From: Yoonia sp.
GTDB taxonomy: Bacteria > Pseudomonadota > Alphaproteobacteria > Rhodobacterales > Rhodobacteraceae
NCBI GenBank assembly: GCA_023955335.1
Contig: JAGSGF010000004.1
Coordinates: 1 to 64,000, forward strand
Length of the DNA: 64,000 nt
Direction of reading: 5' to 3'
In this document: positions 29,092-38,835 of the stretch, piece after piece
Layout: every line of letters begins with the position of its first letter
Numbering within the stretch: position 1 is the stretch's first letter
Translations under genes and position numbers: made by a program
The notes under the pieces: generated by a model
Database searches by the model: none
Seen by the model: only the letters and a program-made list of their open reading frames with translations
What the model was told of the DNA's origin: nothing

Positions 29092-29541
29092 ATGATAGCA
29101 TTCACAAGACGCGCAATGATAGGGGCTGTTCTGGCACTTGGTATTGTATCACCGGCTGTGGCACAGGATGATGGTGTCCACCGCTTGGCTTTGCAGATTA
29201 GCGATAATGATCCTCAAAAGATGACGACGGTACTGAACGTTGCGGCCAATGTAACGCGGCTTTATCAGGATCGCGGCGAAGAGGTTGATATCCGTATTGT
29301 TGCATTTAACGCAGGCCTTCACATGCTGCGTGAAGATACATCGCCCGTCTTGGAACGCCTGACGTCTTTCGGCCAGTCGATGCCCAATGTCACCTTTGCT
29401 GCATGCGGTAACACCATTACAGGCATGACAAAGAAAGAGGGCGTCGCACCGCCGATCTCTGCACATGCGGAAGTTGTGCCTGCAGGCGCGGTAGAGCTGA
29501 TTACACTGGATGAAGCCGGTTGGACAATTATCCGGCCTTAA
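29092..29541 (+). CDS. Periplasmic DsrE-family protein
   Basis: Signal peptide, DsrE-like fold pattern (HRLALQISDNDPQKMTTVLNVAANVTRLYQD...AACGNT), follows soxD by about 36 nt. Confidence 0.75.
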   Translation: MIAFTRRAMIGAVLALGIVSPAVAQDDGVHRLALQISDNDPQKMTTVLNVAANVTRLYQDRGEEVDIRIVAFNAGLHMLREDTSPVLERLTSFGQSMPNVTFAACGNTITGMTKKEGVAPPISAHAEVVPAGAVELITLDEAGWTIIRP

Positions 29542-29622
29542 ATTGTTACGGGCTAACGAAGATCAGATTTTTGTTGGCCCGAAATACCGCGCACCGAGAG
29601 CATTCAGGAATGGAAAAACCAA

Positions 29623-30054
29623 ATGTTTAGAACGGCAATCACAATTTCCCTCATCTCCATGTCGACAGTCGCTGCTGCTCAGGATTCCACCGCATACGAC
29701 TTTGATGGATCATTCGAGGATGCAACATTCGGGGTCGAAAATGCGATCATCGGTCATGGCTTGGTCATTGACTACATAAGCCACGTCGGTGAAATGTTGA
29801 ACCGAACGCGTACAGACGTCGGCAGCGATGTGACGCTTTTTGATGATGCTCAGGTATTTGTTTTTTGTTCCGCAGTGTTATCACGCAAGATGATGGAGGC
29901 GGATCCGAACAACATTGCGTTTTGCCCTTACGGTGTGTTTGTTGCCGATAGGGACGGCGCGGTGACGGTTGGTTATCGGCACTATCCAGATGGGGTTATG
30001 CAAGAGGTTCAAGCGTTGTTGGACGATATTGCGCGCGAAGCGGTCGGCGAATAG
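29623..30054 (+). CDS. Periplasmic DUF302-like protein
   Basis: Signal peptide; [16 protein letters not shown]...[30 protein letters not shown]. Confidence 0.65.
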   Translation: MFRTAITISLISMSTVAAAQDSTAYDFDGSFEDATFGVENAIIGHGLVIDYISHVGEMLNRTRTDVGSDVTLFDDAQVFVFCSAVLSRKMMEADPNNIAFCPYGVFVADRDGAVTVGYRHYPDGVMQEVQALLDDIAREAVGE

Positions 30055-30062
30055 GACGAAAC

Positions 30063-31286
30063 ATGAACTACCAAGATTTTTTCGAAAGCCAGCTTGCTGA
30101 TCTTCGTGATGAAGGAAATTACCGCGTTTTCGCCGACCTGGAGCGGCACCAAGGTGCGTTCCCTCAGGCGACAAATCGGATTGACGATGTTGTCCGCGAA
30201 GTGACGATCTGGTGTTCCAATGACTATTTGGGCATGGGGCAACATCCCGACGTTTTGGCGGCGATGCATGCTGCATTGGATCTGAGCGGTGCAGGTGCCG
30301 GCGGGACGCGAAATATATCCGGCACAACCCATTATCATGTGCTCCTTGAAAAGGAATTGGCTGATCTGCATGGCAAGCAGGACGCGCTGTTGTTCACCTC
30401 GGGCTATGTGTCCAATTGGGCTGCGCTTAGCACACTGGCCTCTCGGCTGCCTGACTGTCTGGTTCTGTCGGATGCTTTGAACCATTCCTCAATGATTGAG
30501 GGTATTCGTCACTCGCGCGCGGAATGCAAAGTGTGGCGTCACAATGACGTAGCACACCTGGAGGCGTTGTTGGCAGCTCAGCCTTTGGACCGGCCTAAAT
30601 TGATTGCGTTTGAAAGCGTATATTCGATGGATGGCGACATTGCTCCGATTGCTGAGATTTGCGACCTTGCCGCGCGTTATAATGCAATGACCTACCTCGA
30701 TGAAGTTCACGCTGTTGGTCTTTATGGACCGCGCGGTGGGGGTATCGCAGAACGAGAAGGCTTGATGGACCAGATCACCTTGATCGAGGGGACGTTGGGT
30801 AAGGCATTTGGTGTTGTGGGTGGCTATGTTGCCGCGTCAGCCGCTTTGTGTGATTTCATTCGCAGTTTTGCGAGTGGTTTTATCTTTACCACAGCGTTAC
30901 CGCCTGCGGTCGCAGCCGGGGCGACTGCGTCTATCCGCCATCTCAAAAAGAGCCACGCAGAACGGGAATTGCAAAAAATCAGGGTTGCAGAGGTGCGGGC
31001 AAAGCTAACCGAAATTGGCATTCCGCATGTTGAAAACCCGAGCCATATTATCCCTGTGATGGTCGGTGATCCGGTTAAGTGCAAGTTCATCTCTGACATG
31101 CTGTTGGATGAATTCGGCATCTATATTCAACCGATTAACTACCCGACGGTCCCAAAAGGCACCGAGCGTTTGCGCATTACGCCGTCCCCGGTTCATACCC
31201 CGGAGGATTTGGACCGGCTTGTGGCGGCATTGGGTAATCTGTGGACCCGGTGTCAGCTGGCGCGGATGCCTATTGCGGCACAATGA
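30063..31286 (+). CDS. hemA: 5-aminolevulinate synthase
   Basis: [44 protein letters not shown]; 407 aa. Confidence 0.95.
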   Translation: MNYQDFFESQLADLRDEGNYRVFADLERHQGAFPQATNRIDDVVREVTIWCSNDYLGMGQHPDVLAAMHAALDLSGAGAGGTRNISGTTHYHVLLEKELADLHGKQDALLFTSGYVSNWAALSTLASRLPDCLVLSDALNHSSMIEGIRHSRAECKVWRHNDVAHLEALLAAQPLDRPKLIAFESVYSMDGDIAPIAEICDLAARYNAMTYLDEVHAVGLYGPRGGGIAEREGLMDQITLIEGTLGKAFGVVGGYVAASAALCDFIRSFASGFIFTTALPPAVAAGATASIRHLKKSHAERELQKIRVAEVRAKLTEIGIPHVENPSHIIPVMVGDPVKCKFISDMLLDEFGIYIQPINYPTVPKGTERLRITPSPVHTPEDLDRLVAALGNLWTRCQLARMPIAAQ

Positions 31287-31735
31287 TGAAAGGCTTTCCT
31301 GACCTGCCACCGATTTGGTGGTTGGGAAGCATTGGCATCATTTATCTTTCAAAATGGGCAGTCCCTCGCTGGCATTGGCAAGCAGACGTTCTTTCCGCCC
31401 CGTCCACGGCCGTTTTTTATGCGGCCTTGGCGCTCATTGCATGGGCAGCAATTTGGTTTTGGCAGCGAAAGACACCGATCGAGCCGCACCATACGCCCAA
31501 AACGCTTATTGTCGAAGGTCCGTACCGTGTGTCGCGAAATCCGATTTATCTTGGGTTGGTGATGCTAACATTCGCGTCCGCGCTTGGGCACGGGTCACTG
31601 CCCGGATTGGTGGCGACGGTGGCGTTGTGGTGGATCCTTGATCGGCGTTTTGCGCGCATAGAGGAAAAAATGCTGGTTGCGACGTTCGGAGATGCCGCTG
31701 TCGCCTATCTGGCACGATCCCGGCGTTGGATTTAA
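31283..31735 (+). CDS. Isoprenylcysteine carboxyl methyltransferase (ICMT/PEMT) family protein
   Basis: [31 protein letters not shown] overlap with hemA stop. Confidence 0.85.
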   Translation: MMKGFPDLPPIWWLGSIGIIYLSKWAVPRWHWQADVLSAPSTAVFYAALALIAWAAIWFWQRKTPIEPHHTPKTLIVEGPYRVSRNPIYLGLVMLTFASALGHGSLPGLVATVALWWILDRRFARIEEKMLVATFGDAAVAYLARSRRWI

Positions 31736-31775
31736 CGCAGATGTTGTGTTGCGAAACGAGTGCCAGAATGGTGGA

Positions 31776-32219
31776 TCATTCAGAGATCATCTGCGCATAA
31801 GCACCTATTGCAACATCCGCAGTTACCACGGGCAGCCCTTGGGCAATCCATCCTGCGCCGCGGGTGTTCCCGAGCATTCCCTCGGATACGTCAACTACGC
31901 CTGTAATGCCGTTTTGATCGAGGACAGAGGCAACATAACCCGTGCGTCCGCCTGTTGCGCAGATTAGCCCAAAGGTGGCGTTTGGGTGTGCTGAAAAAAG
32001 CGCCGTCAACTTTGCCCCAAAGTCGCTAGTATGCATGGTCAGGGCCAATGCGCCTTGCGCAACGCCTGTCACGGCCCATTCTTCTGGCGTGCGGATATCT
32101 ATCAAGATCAGGTCGCCAGTTTGCATGGCCTCAAAAGCGGCAGGAGCCGAGAGGATGGCTGTTTCAGCAACGGCAACTTGTGCAGAAACAGCGAGCACCA
32201 TTGCAAGGGCAAACCTCAT
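31776..32219 (-). CDS. Periplasmic rhodanese-like protein
   Basis: Signal peptide; LILIDIRTPEEWAVTGV, active-site-like LICATGGRTG. Confidence 0.8.
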   Translation of the reverse strand: MRFALAMVLAVSAQVAVAETAILSAPAAFEAMQTGDLILIDIRTPEEWAVTGVAQGALALTMHTSDFGAKLTALFSAHPNATFGLICATGGRTGYVASVLDQNGITGVVDVSEGMLGNTRGAGWIAQGLPVVTADVAIGAYAQMISE

Positions 32220-33173
32220 TTATTCAAATTCCATCTGCTCGTAAACGCGCCCGGCGTTCTTGGTTGCAAGCTCTTCAAATGTGTCCAGATTTGCATAGGG
32301 ACTTTGGTCGACATAATAGGCGTCCGCAAGGCCACCGCCGTCTTCAATAAGCGTGCCAATCTGACCGCGCAGGTATTCGAGATACCCTTTGGTGTAACGA
32401 CGGACTTGGTCCATATTTGTAGGGTGCCCGTGCCCCGGGATGACGTAGGTCGCGTTCAAAGCCTCAAACCCGTTGTCCCATGTTTCCAGCCAATCAAGAG
32501 TGTAGGTATCTTCAAAAATTGGCAGCATCCGTTCGTGAAACGCCATGTCCCCCGCAATGACGAGGCTCTGTTTTGGCAACCAGACCACAACATCGCCAGC
32601 ACTGTGCGAGGGGCCTAGATAGCGTACCTCAATCTGAAAATCGCCAAGCTCAAGACTATAGTTATCAGAAAATGTTTCCGTTGGCCCCTGAACAAAAGTA
32701 CCGTCGCCGCGTTCTTTGTTTAAGCTTTGCATAGAGGCCAAACTGCGAAATCCGCGTTCGGCAAACTCTGCTGCTGCGTCGACGTGGGCAATGATCTTGA
32801 CGTCTTGCTCGACCCAATAGGAATTGCCCAGCATGGCATGTCCCTGTCCATTTTCATCAACAACAAGAACGACGTCTTGGTCTGTTAGGGCTTTGATTTC
32901 GTCGTGCAGCGCCTTGGCCAGCAGGTAGGAACCGCCACCATTGACCACAACGACACCTTCACCAGTGATGATGAAGCTTAGGTTATTGTTGTGCCCCGCA
33001 TTGTCATAAGTGGGGGGCGCCGTTGCACCTGTGGCCGAGAACACGCCCGGAATAAACTCCACGGGTTTGGCGTAAAGCATGGAGTTGGGATATTGATCTG
33101 CGATGTCTTCACTCGCAAAAAGCGATGTGGGGACCACGAGACACGCCATTGCTGCAACAAGTTTCATACTCAT
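32220..33173 (-). CDS. SoxH-like MBL fold protein with degenerate first metal motif
   Basis: Signal peptide; GPSHSAGDVVVWLP, GDMAFHERM, PGHGHPTNM; HxHxDH replaced by DENGQGH. Confidence 0.75.
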   Translation of the reverse strand: MSMKLVAAMACLVVPTSLFASEDIADQYPNSMLYAKPVEFIPGVFSATGATAPPTYDNAGHNNNLSFIITGEGVVVVNGGGSYLLAKALHDEIKALTDQDVVLVVDENGQGHAMLGNSYWVEQDVKIIAHVDAAAEFAERGFRSLASMQSLNKERGDGTFVQGPTETFSDNYSLELGDFQIEVRYLGPSHSAGDVVVWLPKQSLVIAGDMAFHERMLPIFEDTYTLDWLETWDNGFEALNATYVIPGHGHPTNMDQVRRYTKGYLEYLRGQIGTLIEDGGGLADAYYVDQSPYANLDTFEELATKNAGRVYEQMEFE

Positions 33174-34096
33174 TCCTCCGCCACAAAGATGTAACTATCA
33201 CCACGTTTTTCCGCACGACCAATGCCGGGGTAAGGCATGTGATAGCCAATGATCGACATATTCTCAGACGCGACTTGTTCCAAAAGAGCAACGCGTGTTG
33301 CGGCACCAAGATCACCGTCCTGATCTGACCCAGACCGCCATTCTGGCCGTTCAAACGCCACATGATGATTGCCGATGCAATCGCCAAGTACCATCAAATT
33401 ATTGCTGCCCTGTGCGATATGAAACGCCATATGGCCTGGCGTGTGTCCAAACGTGGCGCGGGCCGCAATGCCCGGTAGAACTTCTTCACCGTCTTTGAAA
33501 AATGTGATGTTGTCCTCAATCAGCGCAAGGCGTCGCCGCGCACCCACTGCAAACGTTGTGCGGGTTTCGCCGATATTGTTGACTGTTTCGGGGTCGATCC
33601 AATAGTCCCATTCGGATTTTCCAATCATATAAGTCGCGTTTGGAAACACTAGATCCTCGAAATCATCCAACAGCCCCCAAAGGTGATCGGGGTGGGCATG
33701 GGTAAACACAACATGCGTGACGTCAAAAGGATCAACATCAAGGGCGGCCAGCGCGTCCTGAAGCTTTCCTGCGCTCGCCATGAATTCAGGACCGGAACCC
33801 ACATCAAAAAGTATGACCCGATCGCCATCGCGGATAAGTGTGACGTTACAATCAGGGGTGAGCTGGTCGCCCGAAATGTCGTATTTCTGGAGGATCTTTG
33901 ACAATTCGTCTGCGGGCAGATTGTTCAAGGTCGTATTGCGCGGCAAAACCAGATTGCCGTCGCTCAACACGTCAATTTGCATGCTTCCAAGCGACAATGT
34001 CGTATTGGACCAAACTGGAAGCGGCAGTGAGGCAGCGGCAAAACTGGCCGGGATACCTTGGATCAATTTTCTACGGGTGATCATGAGACTCTCCAA
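33170..34096 (-). CDS. MBL fold metallo-hydrolase, Tat-exported
   Basis: ITRRKLIQG leader; VVFTHAHPDHLWGL, GHTPGHMAFHI, GDCIGNHH. Confidence 0.85.
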   Translation of the reverse strand: MESLMITRRKLIQGIPASFAAASLPLPVWSNTTLSLGSMQIDVLSDGNLVLPRNTTLNNLPADELSKILQKYDISGDQLTPDCNVTLIRDGDRVILFDVGSGPEFMASAGKLQDALAALDVDPFDVTHVVFTHAHPDHLWGLLDDFEDLVFPNATYMIGKSEWDYWIDPETVNNIGETRTTFAVGARRRLALIEDNITFFKDGEEVLPGIAARATFGHTPGHMAFHIAQGSNNLMVLGDCIGNHHVAFERPEWRSGSDQDGDLGAATRVALLEQVASENMSIIGYHMPYPGIGRAEKRGDSYIFVAEE

Positions 34097-34098
34097 AC

Positions 34099-34114
34099 AT
34101 TCTTTGTCGTGAAT
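34099..34114. promoter_or_regulatory. Candidate SoxR operator ATTC-TTTGTCGT-GAAT
   Basis: ATTC-N8-GAAT immediately upstream of the MBL/MBL/rhodanese operon (minus strand). Confidence 0.55.
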
Positions 34115-34514
34115 ATGTCTTGGTTTTCGAAATCACGCAAGCTCTGTCGGGTTTTTCTCGGCGCGTGCTTCTGCCAGATCAACGACGGGGCACGCATCAC
34201 AATCCAAGCGATAATTGTCATCTGCGCCGCAGGGTCATGCAAAGAGACAAATTTGACGGTTGATCCTTGGCGGTAATCGTTCGGCGTCGGAAAACCCCCA
34301 GAAAAGCGCTGTTATCGGGGGAATTACAGACAAAAGGACGAGAACGGGCAAAAGGCGATCAGTCAGGGCGATGACGCGTCGCGGGTCTGCATACTCCTAG
34401 ATATTCAATTTTTCGTGCCTATGTTAATTATACTGCAGACAAAACAACAAATTCGAATATGAATCATGAGGTAATGTGGTTTGATCCTCCACTGCATTCA
34501 GATAAAGGGCGTGT

Positions 34515-35339
34515 ATGGGACTTGAGAACGAATTTGTGATCAGACTGGGTGTGTTCCTAGGGTTGTTTGTCGTGTTGGCGCTTGTAGAACGTGTGTTGCC
34601 CCGCCGCCAAATGGATCGGGCAAAAGCACGGCGTTGGCTGACAAACTGGGCAATGTCATTCGTGAATATATTGGCTTTACGTCTTGTCGCCCTTGCCTTG
34701 CCGTTTCTTGCGATAGGTGCCGCACTTGACGCGCAAGCGAATGGCTTTGGGGTGCTCAATTCGTTTGATGTCCCGAATTGGATCGCTTGGGGGACCACTA
34801 TTCTGGCGCTTGATTTTGCGATTTGGGCACAGCACGTTGTAACGCATAAAATTCCAGTGCTATGGCGTTTGCATCAGGTGCACCACGCGGATACGGAGAT
34901 GGATGTCACAACGGCAATACGTTTCCACCCCGTTGAAATCGCATTTTCGATGACCTTAAAGGTCGGTCTTATCTATCTTTTGGGGCCACCAGCGGCAGCT
35001 GTTTTGCTGTTTGAGATATTGTTGAATGGGTCAGCAATGTTCAACCATGCAAATATTCGATTGCCACTTTGGCTTGATACGGTGCTGCGCCGTGTTATCG
35101 TGACCCCTGACATGCACCGCGTTCACCATTCGACGGACCGGCAAGAGCACGATTCTAATTATGGGTTTTTCCTGTCGATCTGGGATCATCTATTCGCAAC
35201 CCATGTTCCTCAACCGAAACTGCCGCATGAAACAATGCCCATCGGGTTACGTTGGCAGGACCGTCGCCCAAGCGGGCTAGCTTGGTCCCTCCTGTTACCA
35301 TTTCGGAACCCTAAAAAAAGAGATTTGAACAAGCCATGA
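34515..35339 (+). CDS. Sterol desaturase / fatty acid hydroxylase family protein
   Basis: Histidine boxes HVVTHKIPVLWRLHQVHHAD and MHRVHHSTDRQEHDSNYGFFLSIWDHLFAT. Confidence 0.9.
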   Translation: MGLENEFVIRLGVFLGLFVVLALVERVLPRRQMDRAKARRWLTNWAMSFVNILALRLVALALPFLAIGAALDAQANGFGVLNSFDVPNWIAWGTTILALDFAIWAQHVVTHKIPVLWRLHQVHHADTEMDVTTAIRFHPVEIAFSMTLKVGLIYLLGPPAAAVLLFEILLNGSAMFNHANIRLPLWLDTVLRRVIVTPDMHRVHHSTDRQEHDSNYGFFLSIWDHLFATHVPQPKLPHETMPIGLRWQDRRPSGLAWSLLLPFRNPKKRDLNKP

Positions 35340-35827
35340 TGACACTAAAAAAGAGACGGCGCATTCAGATCATTGTTTTGGCTTTTGCAGCACTTGGTGT
35401 CGCCACGGTTCTTATCGGCTATGCGCTACAAGATGGGATCAACTATTTTAGATCACCAACGCAGGTTACCGAGGCGCCTCCGCCTTCAAGCGAAAAATTC
35501 CGCATTGGCGGGCTGGTGTCGGAAAACTCGCTGCGGACTATTGGCGACGCGTCTGTGACGTTCAGTGTGACAGATGGCAACGCAACGGTTCCCGTCATTT
35601 ACGTCGGAATGCTGCCTGATCTTTTCGAAGAAGGGCAGGGGATGATTGGGCTGGGAAGCTTTGTCGATGGCACGTTCCTAGCGACTGAGATTTTGGCCAA
35701 GCATGACGAAAACTACATGCCCGCAGAGGTCATTGATGCGCTCGAAGCGCAGGGTGTTTATCAGGGTGGACGCCAAGACCCAAATCAATCTGAAGATACA
35801 AAAAACGGAGCTGGCAATGATTCCTGA
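35336..35827 (+). CDS. ccmE: CcmE, heme chaperone
   Basis: KKRRRIQIIVLAFAALGVATVLIGYAL, FRIGGLV, ILAKHDENYMP heme-binding His. Confidence 0.95.
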   Translation: MMTLKKRRRIQIIVLAFAALGVATVLIGYALQDGINYFRSPTQVTEAPPPSSEKFRIGGLVSENSLRTIGDASVTFSVTDGNATVPVIYVGMLPDLFEEGQGMIGLGSFVDGTFLATEILAKHDENYMPAEVIDALEAQGVYQGGRQDPNQSEDTKNGAGNDS

Positions 35828-37811
35828 GATTGGTCAGTTTGCACTGACACTCGCGTTGATGACCGCAGTGGTCCAAGGCATTTTGCCAATTTGGGGTGCG
35901 GCCCGAAACAATGCCGTCTGGATGCGCAGCGCGACGTCGACCGCATTTTTGCAATGCATTCTGATTGCGATCGCATTTGGCGCGTTGATGCGGTCATTTG
36001 TTGTCAGTGATTTCACAGTCCTGAATGTGGTGGAAAACTCCCATTCCCTAAAGCCAATGTTGTTCAAAGTGGCGGGGACTTGGGGCAGCCATGAAGGGTC
36101 ACTTTTGTTGTGGACGCTGATCCTTGCGGCTTTTGGGGCGGCTGTCGCACTTCTTGGGCAGAACATTCCAACCAGCCTAAAAGCACGGACGCTGAGCGTT
36201 CAGGCGTGGATCAGTATCGGTTTCCTAAGCTTTATGCTGTTCACATCCAACCCATTTGACCGGATATTTCCGGCGCCCTTGGACGGCAACGACCTTAACC
36301 CGCTTCTTCAGGACGTCGGTTTGGCGATGCATCCGCCGTTGCTGTATATCGGCTATGTTGGATTTTCGATTGTCTTTAGCTTTGCGGTTGCCGCACTTAT
36401 TGAGGGACGCGTTGACCCCGCTTGGGCACGTTGGGTCCGGCCTTGGACATTGGCCGCTTGGGTGGCGTTGACCGGCGGGATCGCACTTGGGTCATGGTGG
36501 GCCTACTACGAGCTGGGTTGGGGCGGCTGGTGGTTTTGGGACCCTGTCGAAAACGTGAGCTTCATGCCTTGGCTTTTGGGAACCGCACTGCTGCATTCGG
36601 CGGTTGTCACAGAAAAACGTGGCGCGTTTAAAAGCTGGACGATCCTCTTGGCAATTCTGACATTTTCACTGTCTCTACTTGGAACATTCATCGTCCGGTC
36701 TGGGCTGCTTACATCTGTTCACGCCTTCGCCGTTGACCCAGAGCGGGGTATATATATTCTTGGTCTGCTTGTTGTTTCTATTGGCGGCTCTCTTACGCTT
36801 TATGCAATTCGCGCGCCAAAGATGGATCCGGGTGGTCTTTTTGCGCCAGTCAGTCGAGAAGGTGGATTGCTGATCAACAACCTACTGCTCGCTTTGGCAA
36901 CCGCGACGGTGCTTTTCGGAACGCTCTATCCGTTGTTCTTAGAAGCCGTTACGGGGGACAAAATCTCGGTTGGACCGCCGTTTTTCAATGCGAGCTTTAT
37001 CCCGATTATGCTGCCGCTGGTCATTGTTATGGGTGTGGGGCCGTTTCTTTCGTGGAAGCGTGCCGATCTGCCGGGTGTTTTTGACCGCCTCAAATGGGTG
37101 ATGGCAATCACACTGATCGCCGCGCTTGTTGTTTGGTACGTACAAACAAAAGGGCCCGCGCTTGCTGTGCTATCAATGGCGATTGCGGTTTGGCTTTTGC
37201 TCGCGACACTACGTGAATGGTCGTTGCGTATTAAGCTCGGGCAAGTCGGATTTGGTGAAAGCCTTGATCGTTTGCGCCGCGTTCCGCGGTCGTCACATGG
37301 CATGACATTGGCGCATGCCGGCCTTGCGGTGTGCATGTTCGGATTTATCGGGTCGTCCGCATGGAAATCCGAAGAAGTCCTGTTCGTTGAGCCAGGAACG
37401 CAAATTGAAATTGCAGGGTTTGACGTGACTTTTGAAGGCACAGAGCGTGTGCAAGGTCCTAACTATGTCGCAGCTGTTGGCGTGTTGCGTGTGTCGCGAA
37501 ATGGGCGTGAAGTCACCGTGCTGCGACCCGAGCGTCGCACGTATCCGGTGGCGCAGTCGCAGACGACTGAAGCGGCGATTAGGTCGACACCAGCAGGCGA
37601 CCTTTATGCGTCGATCACCGAGCCTGCAAATCAAGACATGGACGGAAAATGGACATTGCGTATCTTGTACGAGCCGTTGGTTGGGCTTGTTTGGTTGGGA
37701 TCGTTGATGTTGGTGTTAGGTGGCCTCACGTCGCTTACGGACCGTCGTCTTCGGGTCGGTACGCCGAAACGCAAGACGGCTGTCGCCCCTTTGCCAATTG
37801 TTGGGGAATAG
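35817..37811 (+). CDS. ccmF: CcmF, cytochrome c heme lyase
   Basis: WGSHEGSLLLW, GWGGWWFWDPVENVSFMPWL (WWD motif); ATG at 35817 overlapping ccmE. Confidence 0.96.
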   Translation: MIPEIGQFALTLALMTAVVQGILPIWGAARNNAVWMRSATSTAFLQCILIAIAFGALMRSFVVSDFTVLNVVENSHSLKPMLFKVAGTWGSHEGSLLLWTLILAAFGAAVALLGQNIPTSLKARTLSVQAWISIGFLSFMLFTSNPFDRIFPAPLDGNDLNPLLQDVGLAMHPPLLYIGYVGFSIVFSFAVAALIEGRVDPAWARWVRPWTLAAWVALTGGIALGSWWAYYELGWGGWWFWDPVENVSFMPWLLGTALLHSAVVTEKRGAFKSWTILLAILTFSLSLLGTFIVRSGLLTSVHAFAVDPERGIYILGLLVVSIGGSLTLYAIRAPKMDPGGLFAPVSREGGLLINNLLLALATATVLFGTLYPLFLEAVTGDKISVGPPFFNASFIPIMLPLVIVMGVGPFLSWKRADLPGVFDRLKWVMAITLIAALVVWYVQTKGPALAVLSMAIAVWLLLATLREWSLRIKLGQVGFGESLDRLRRVPRSSHGMTLAHAGLAVCMFGFIGSSAWKSEEVLFVEPGTQIEIAGFDVTFEGTERVQGPNYVAAVGVLRVSRNGREVTVLRPERRTYPVAQSQTTEAAIRSTPAGDLYASITEPANQDMDGKWTLRILYEPLVGLVWLGSLMLVLGGLTSLTDRRLRVGTPKRKTAVAPLPIVGE

Positions 37812-37813
37812 AC

Positions 37814-38368
37814 GTGAAACGGTTTCTCATTTTCCTCCCGCTATGTGTTGCGATAGCAATCGGGCTTGCCGGATGGTGGGGGCTGAACCCTGACCGCGAT
37901 CCTGGTTCAGTTCCATCGGCCTTGATTGGGCAGCCTGTTCCGGTCTTTGATCTTCCTGCGATAGAAGGCATTGGCGTGTCTGGGCTGTCGACCCAAGATT
38001 TCACGGATGCGTCAGGCCCGATTTTGGTGAATGTCTTTGCGTCTTGGTGTGTGCCATGCCGCGCAGAACATGCCGTCTTGACGCGAATGGTGCGCGAAGA
38101 TGGCTTGGTGTTGGTCGGGATCAACTATAAAGACAAACCAGATGCGGCCGCTGCTTGGCTTACTGAATTGGGCAACCCCTATGACCGTATCGGATCGGAC
38201 GAAACCGGGCGTGCCGGGATCGAATGGGGCATTTCGGGTGTGCCAGAAACCTTTGTGATTGATACCAATGGTATCGTCGTATTCCGCTATGTCGGTCCAA
38301 TAACCAGCGACGCAGCATTGGCAAATATTCGCAAAGCGCTGGCACAGGCAGGAGCCGATAAACCATGA
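37814..38368 (+). CDS. ccmG: CcmG/DsbE thiol:disulfide oxidoreductase
   Basis: FASWCVPCRAEHAVL; GTG start at 37814. Confidence 0.92.
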   Translation: MKRFLIFLPLCVAIAIGLAGWWGLNPDRDPGSVPSALIGQPVPVFDLPAIEGIGVSGLSTQDFTDASGPILVNVFASWCVPCRAEHAVLTRMVREDGLVLVGINYKDKPDAAAAWLTELGNPYDRIGSDETGRAGIEWGISGVPETFVIDTNGIVVFRYVGPITSDAALANIRKALAQAGADKP

Positions 38369-38835
38369 TACGACTTTTGATTATTCTGATATTCATGGCG
38401 ACATCTGTGGCCGCTGTAGAGCCTGATGAAATACTCTCTGACCCAGTCCTTGAGGCACGCGCACGCGACATCTCGGCAAACTTGCGGTGTGTCGTATGCC
38501 AAAATGAACCCATCGATACGTCAAACGCGGGAGTTGCCCGGGATCTAAGGCTACTTGTGCGCGAACGGTTGGTCGCCGGGGACACGAACGATCAGGTCTA
38601 TGATTATGTCGTTGCCCGCTATGGTGACTACGTTCTGTTTAAACCACCTTGGAAATCGACAACATATGCGCTTTGGCTGGCACCGTTTGTGATTGCCTTA
38701 CTTGGCGGGTTTTTTGTGGCTTTGGTCTTTCGGCGTTCCAACGCTGTATCTGGCGGCGACGAAACACTAAGTGCGGACGAGGAAGACATTTTTGCAGATG
38801 TCACGAAACGCCATACGGACGGGGACATGCAATGA
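38365..38835 (+). CDS. ccmH: CcmH (CcmL-type)
   Basis: LRCVVCQNEPIDTSNAGVARDLRLLVRERL (LRCxxCQ motif). Confidence 0.95.
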   Translation: MIRLLIILIFMATSVAAVEPDEILSDPVLEARARDISANLRCVVCQNEPIDTSNAGVARDLRLLVRERLVAGDTNDQVYDYVVARYGDYVLFKPPWKSTTYALWLAPFVIALLGGFFVALVFRRSNAVSGGDETLSADEEDIFADVTKRHTDGDMQ

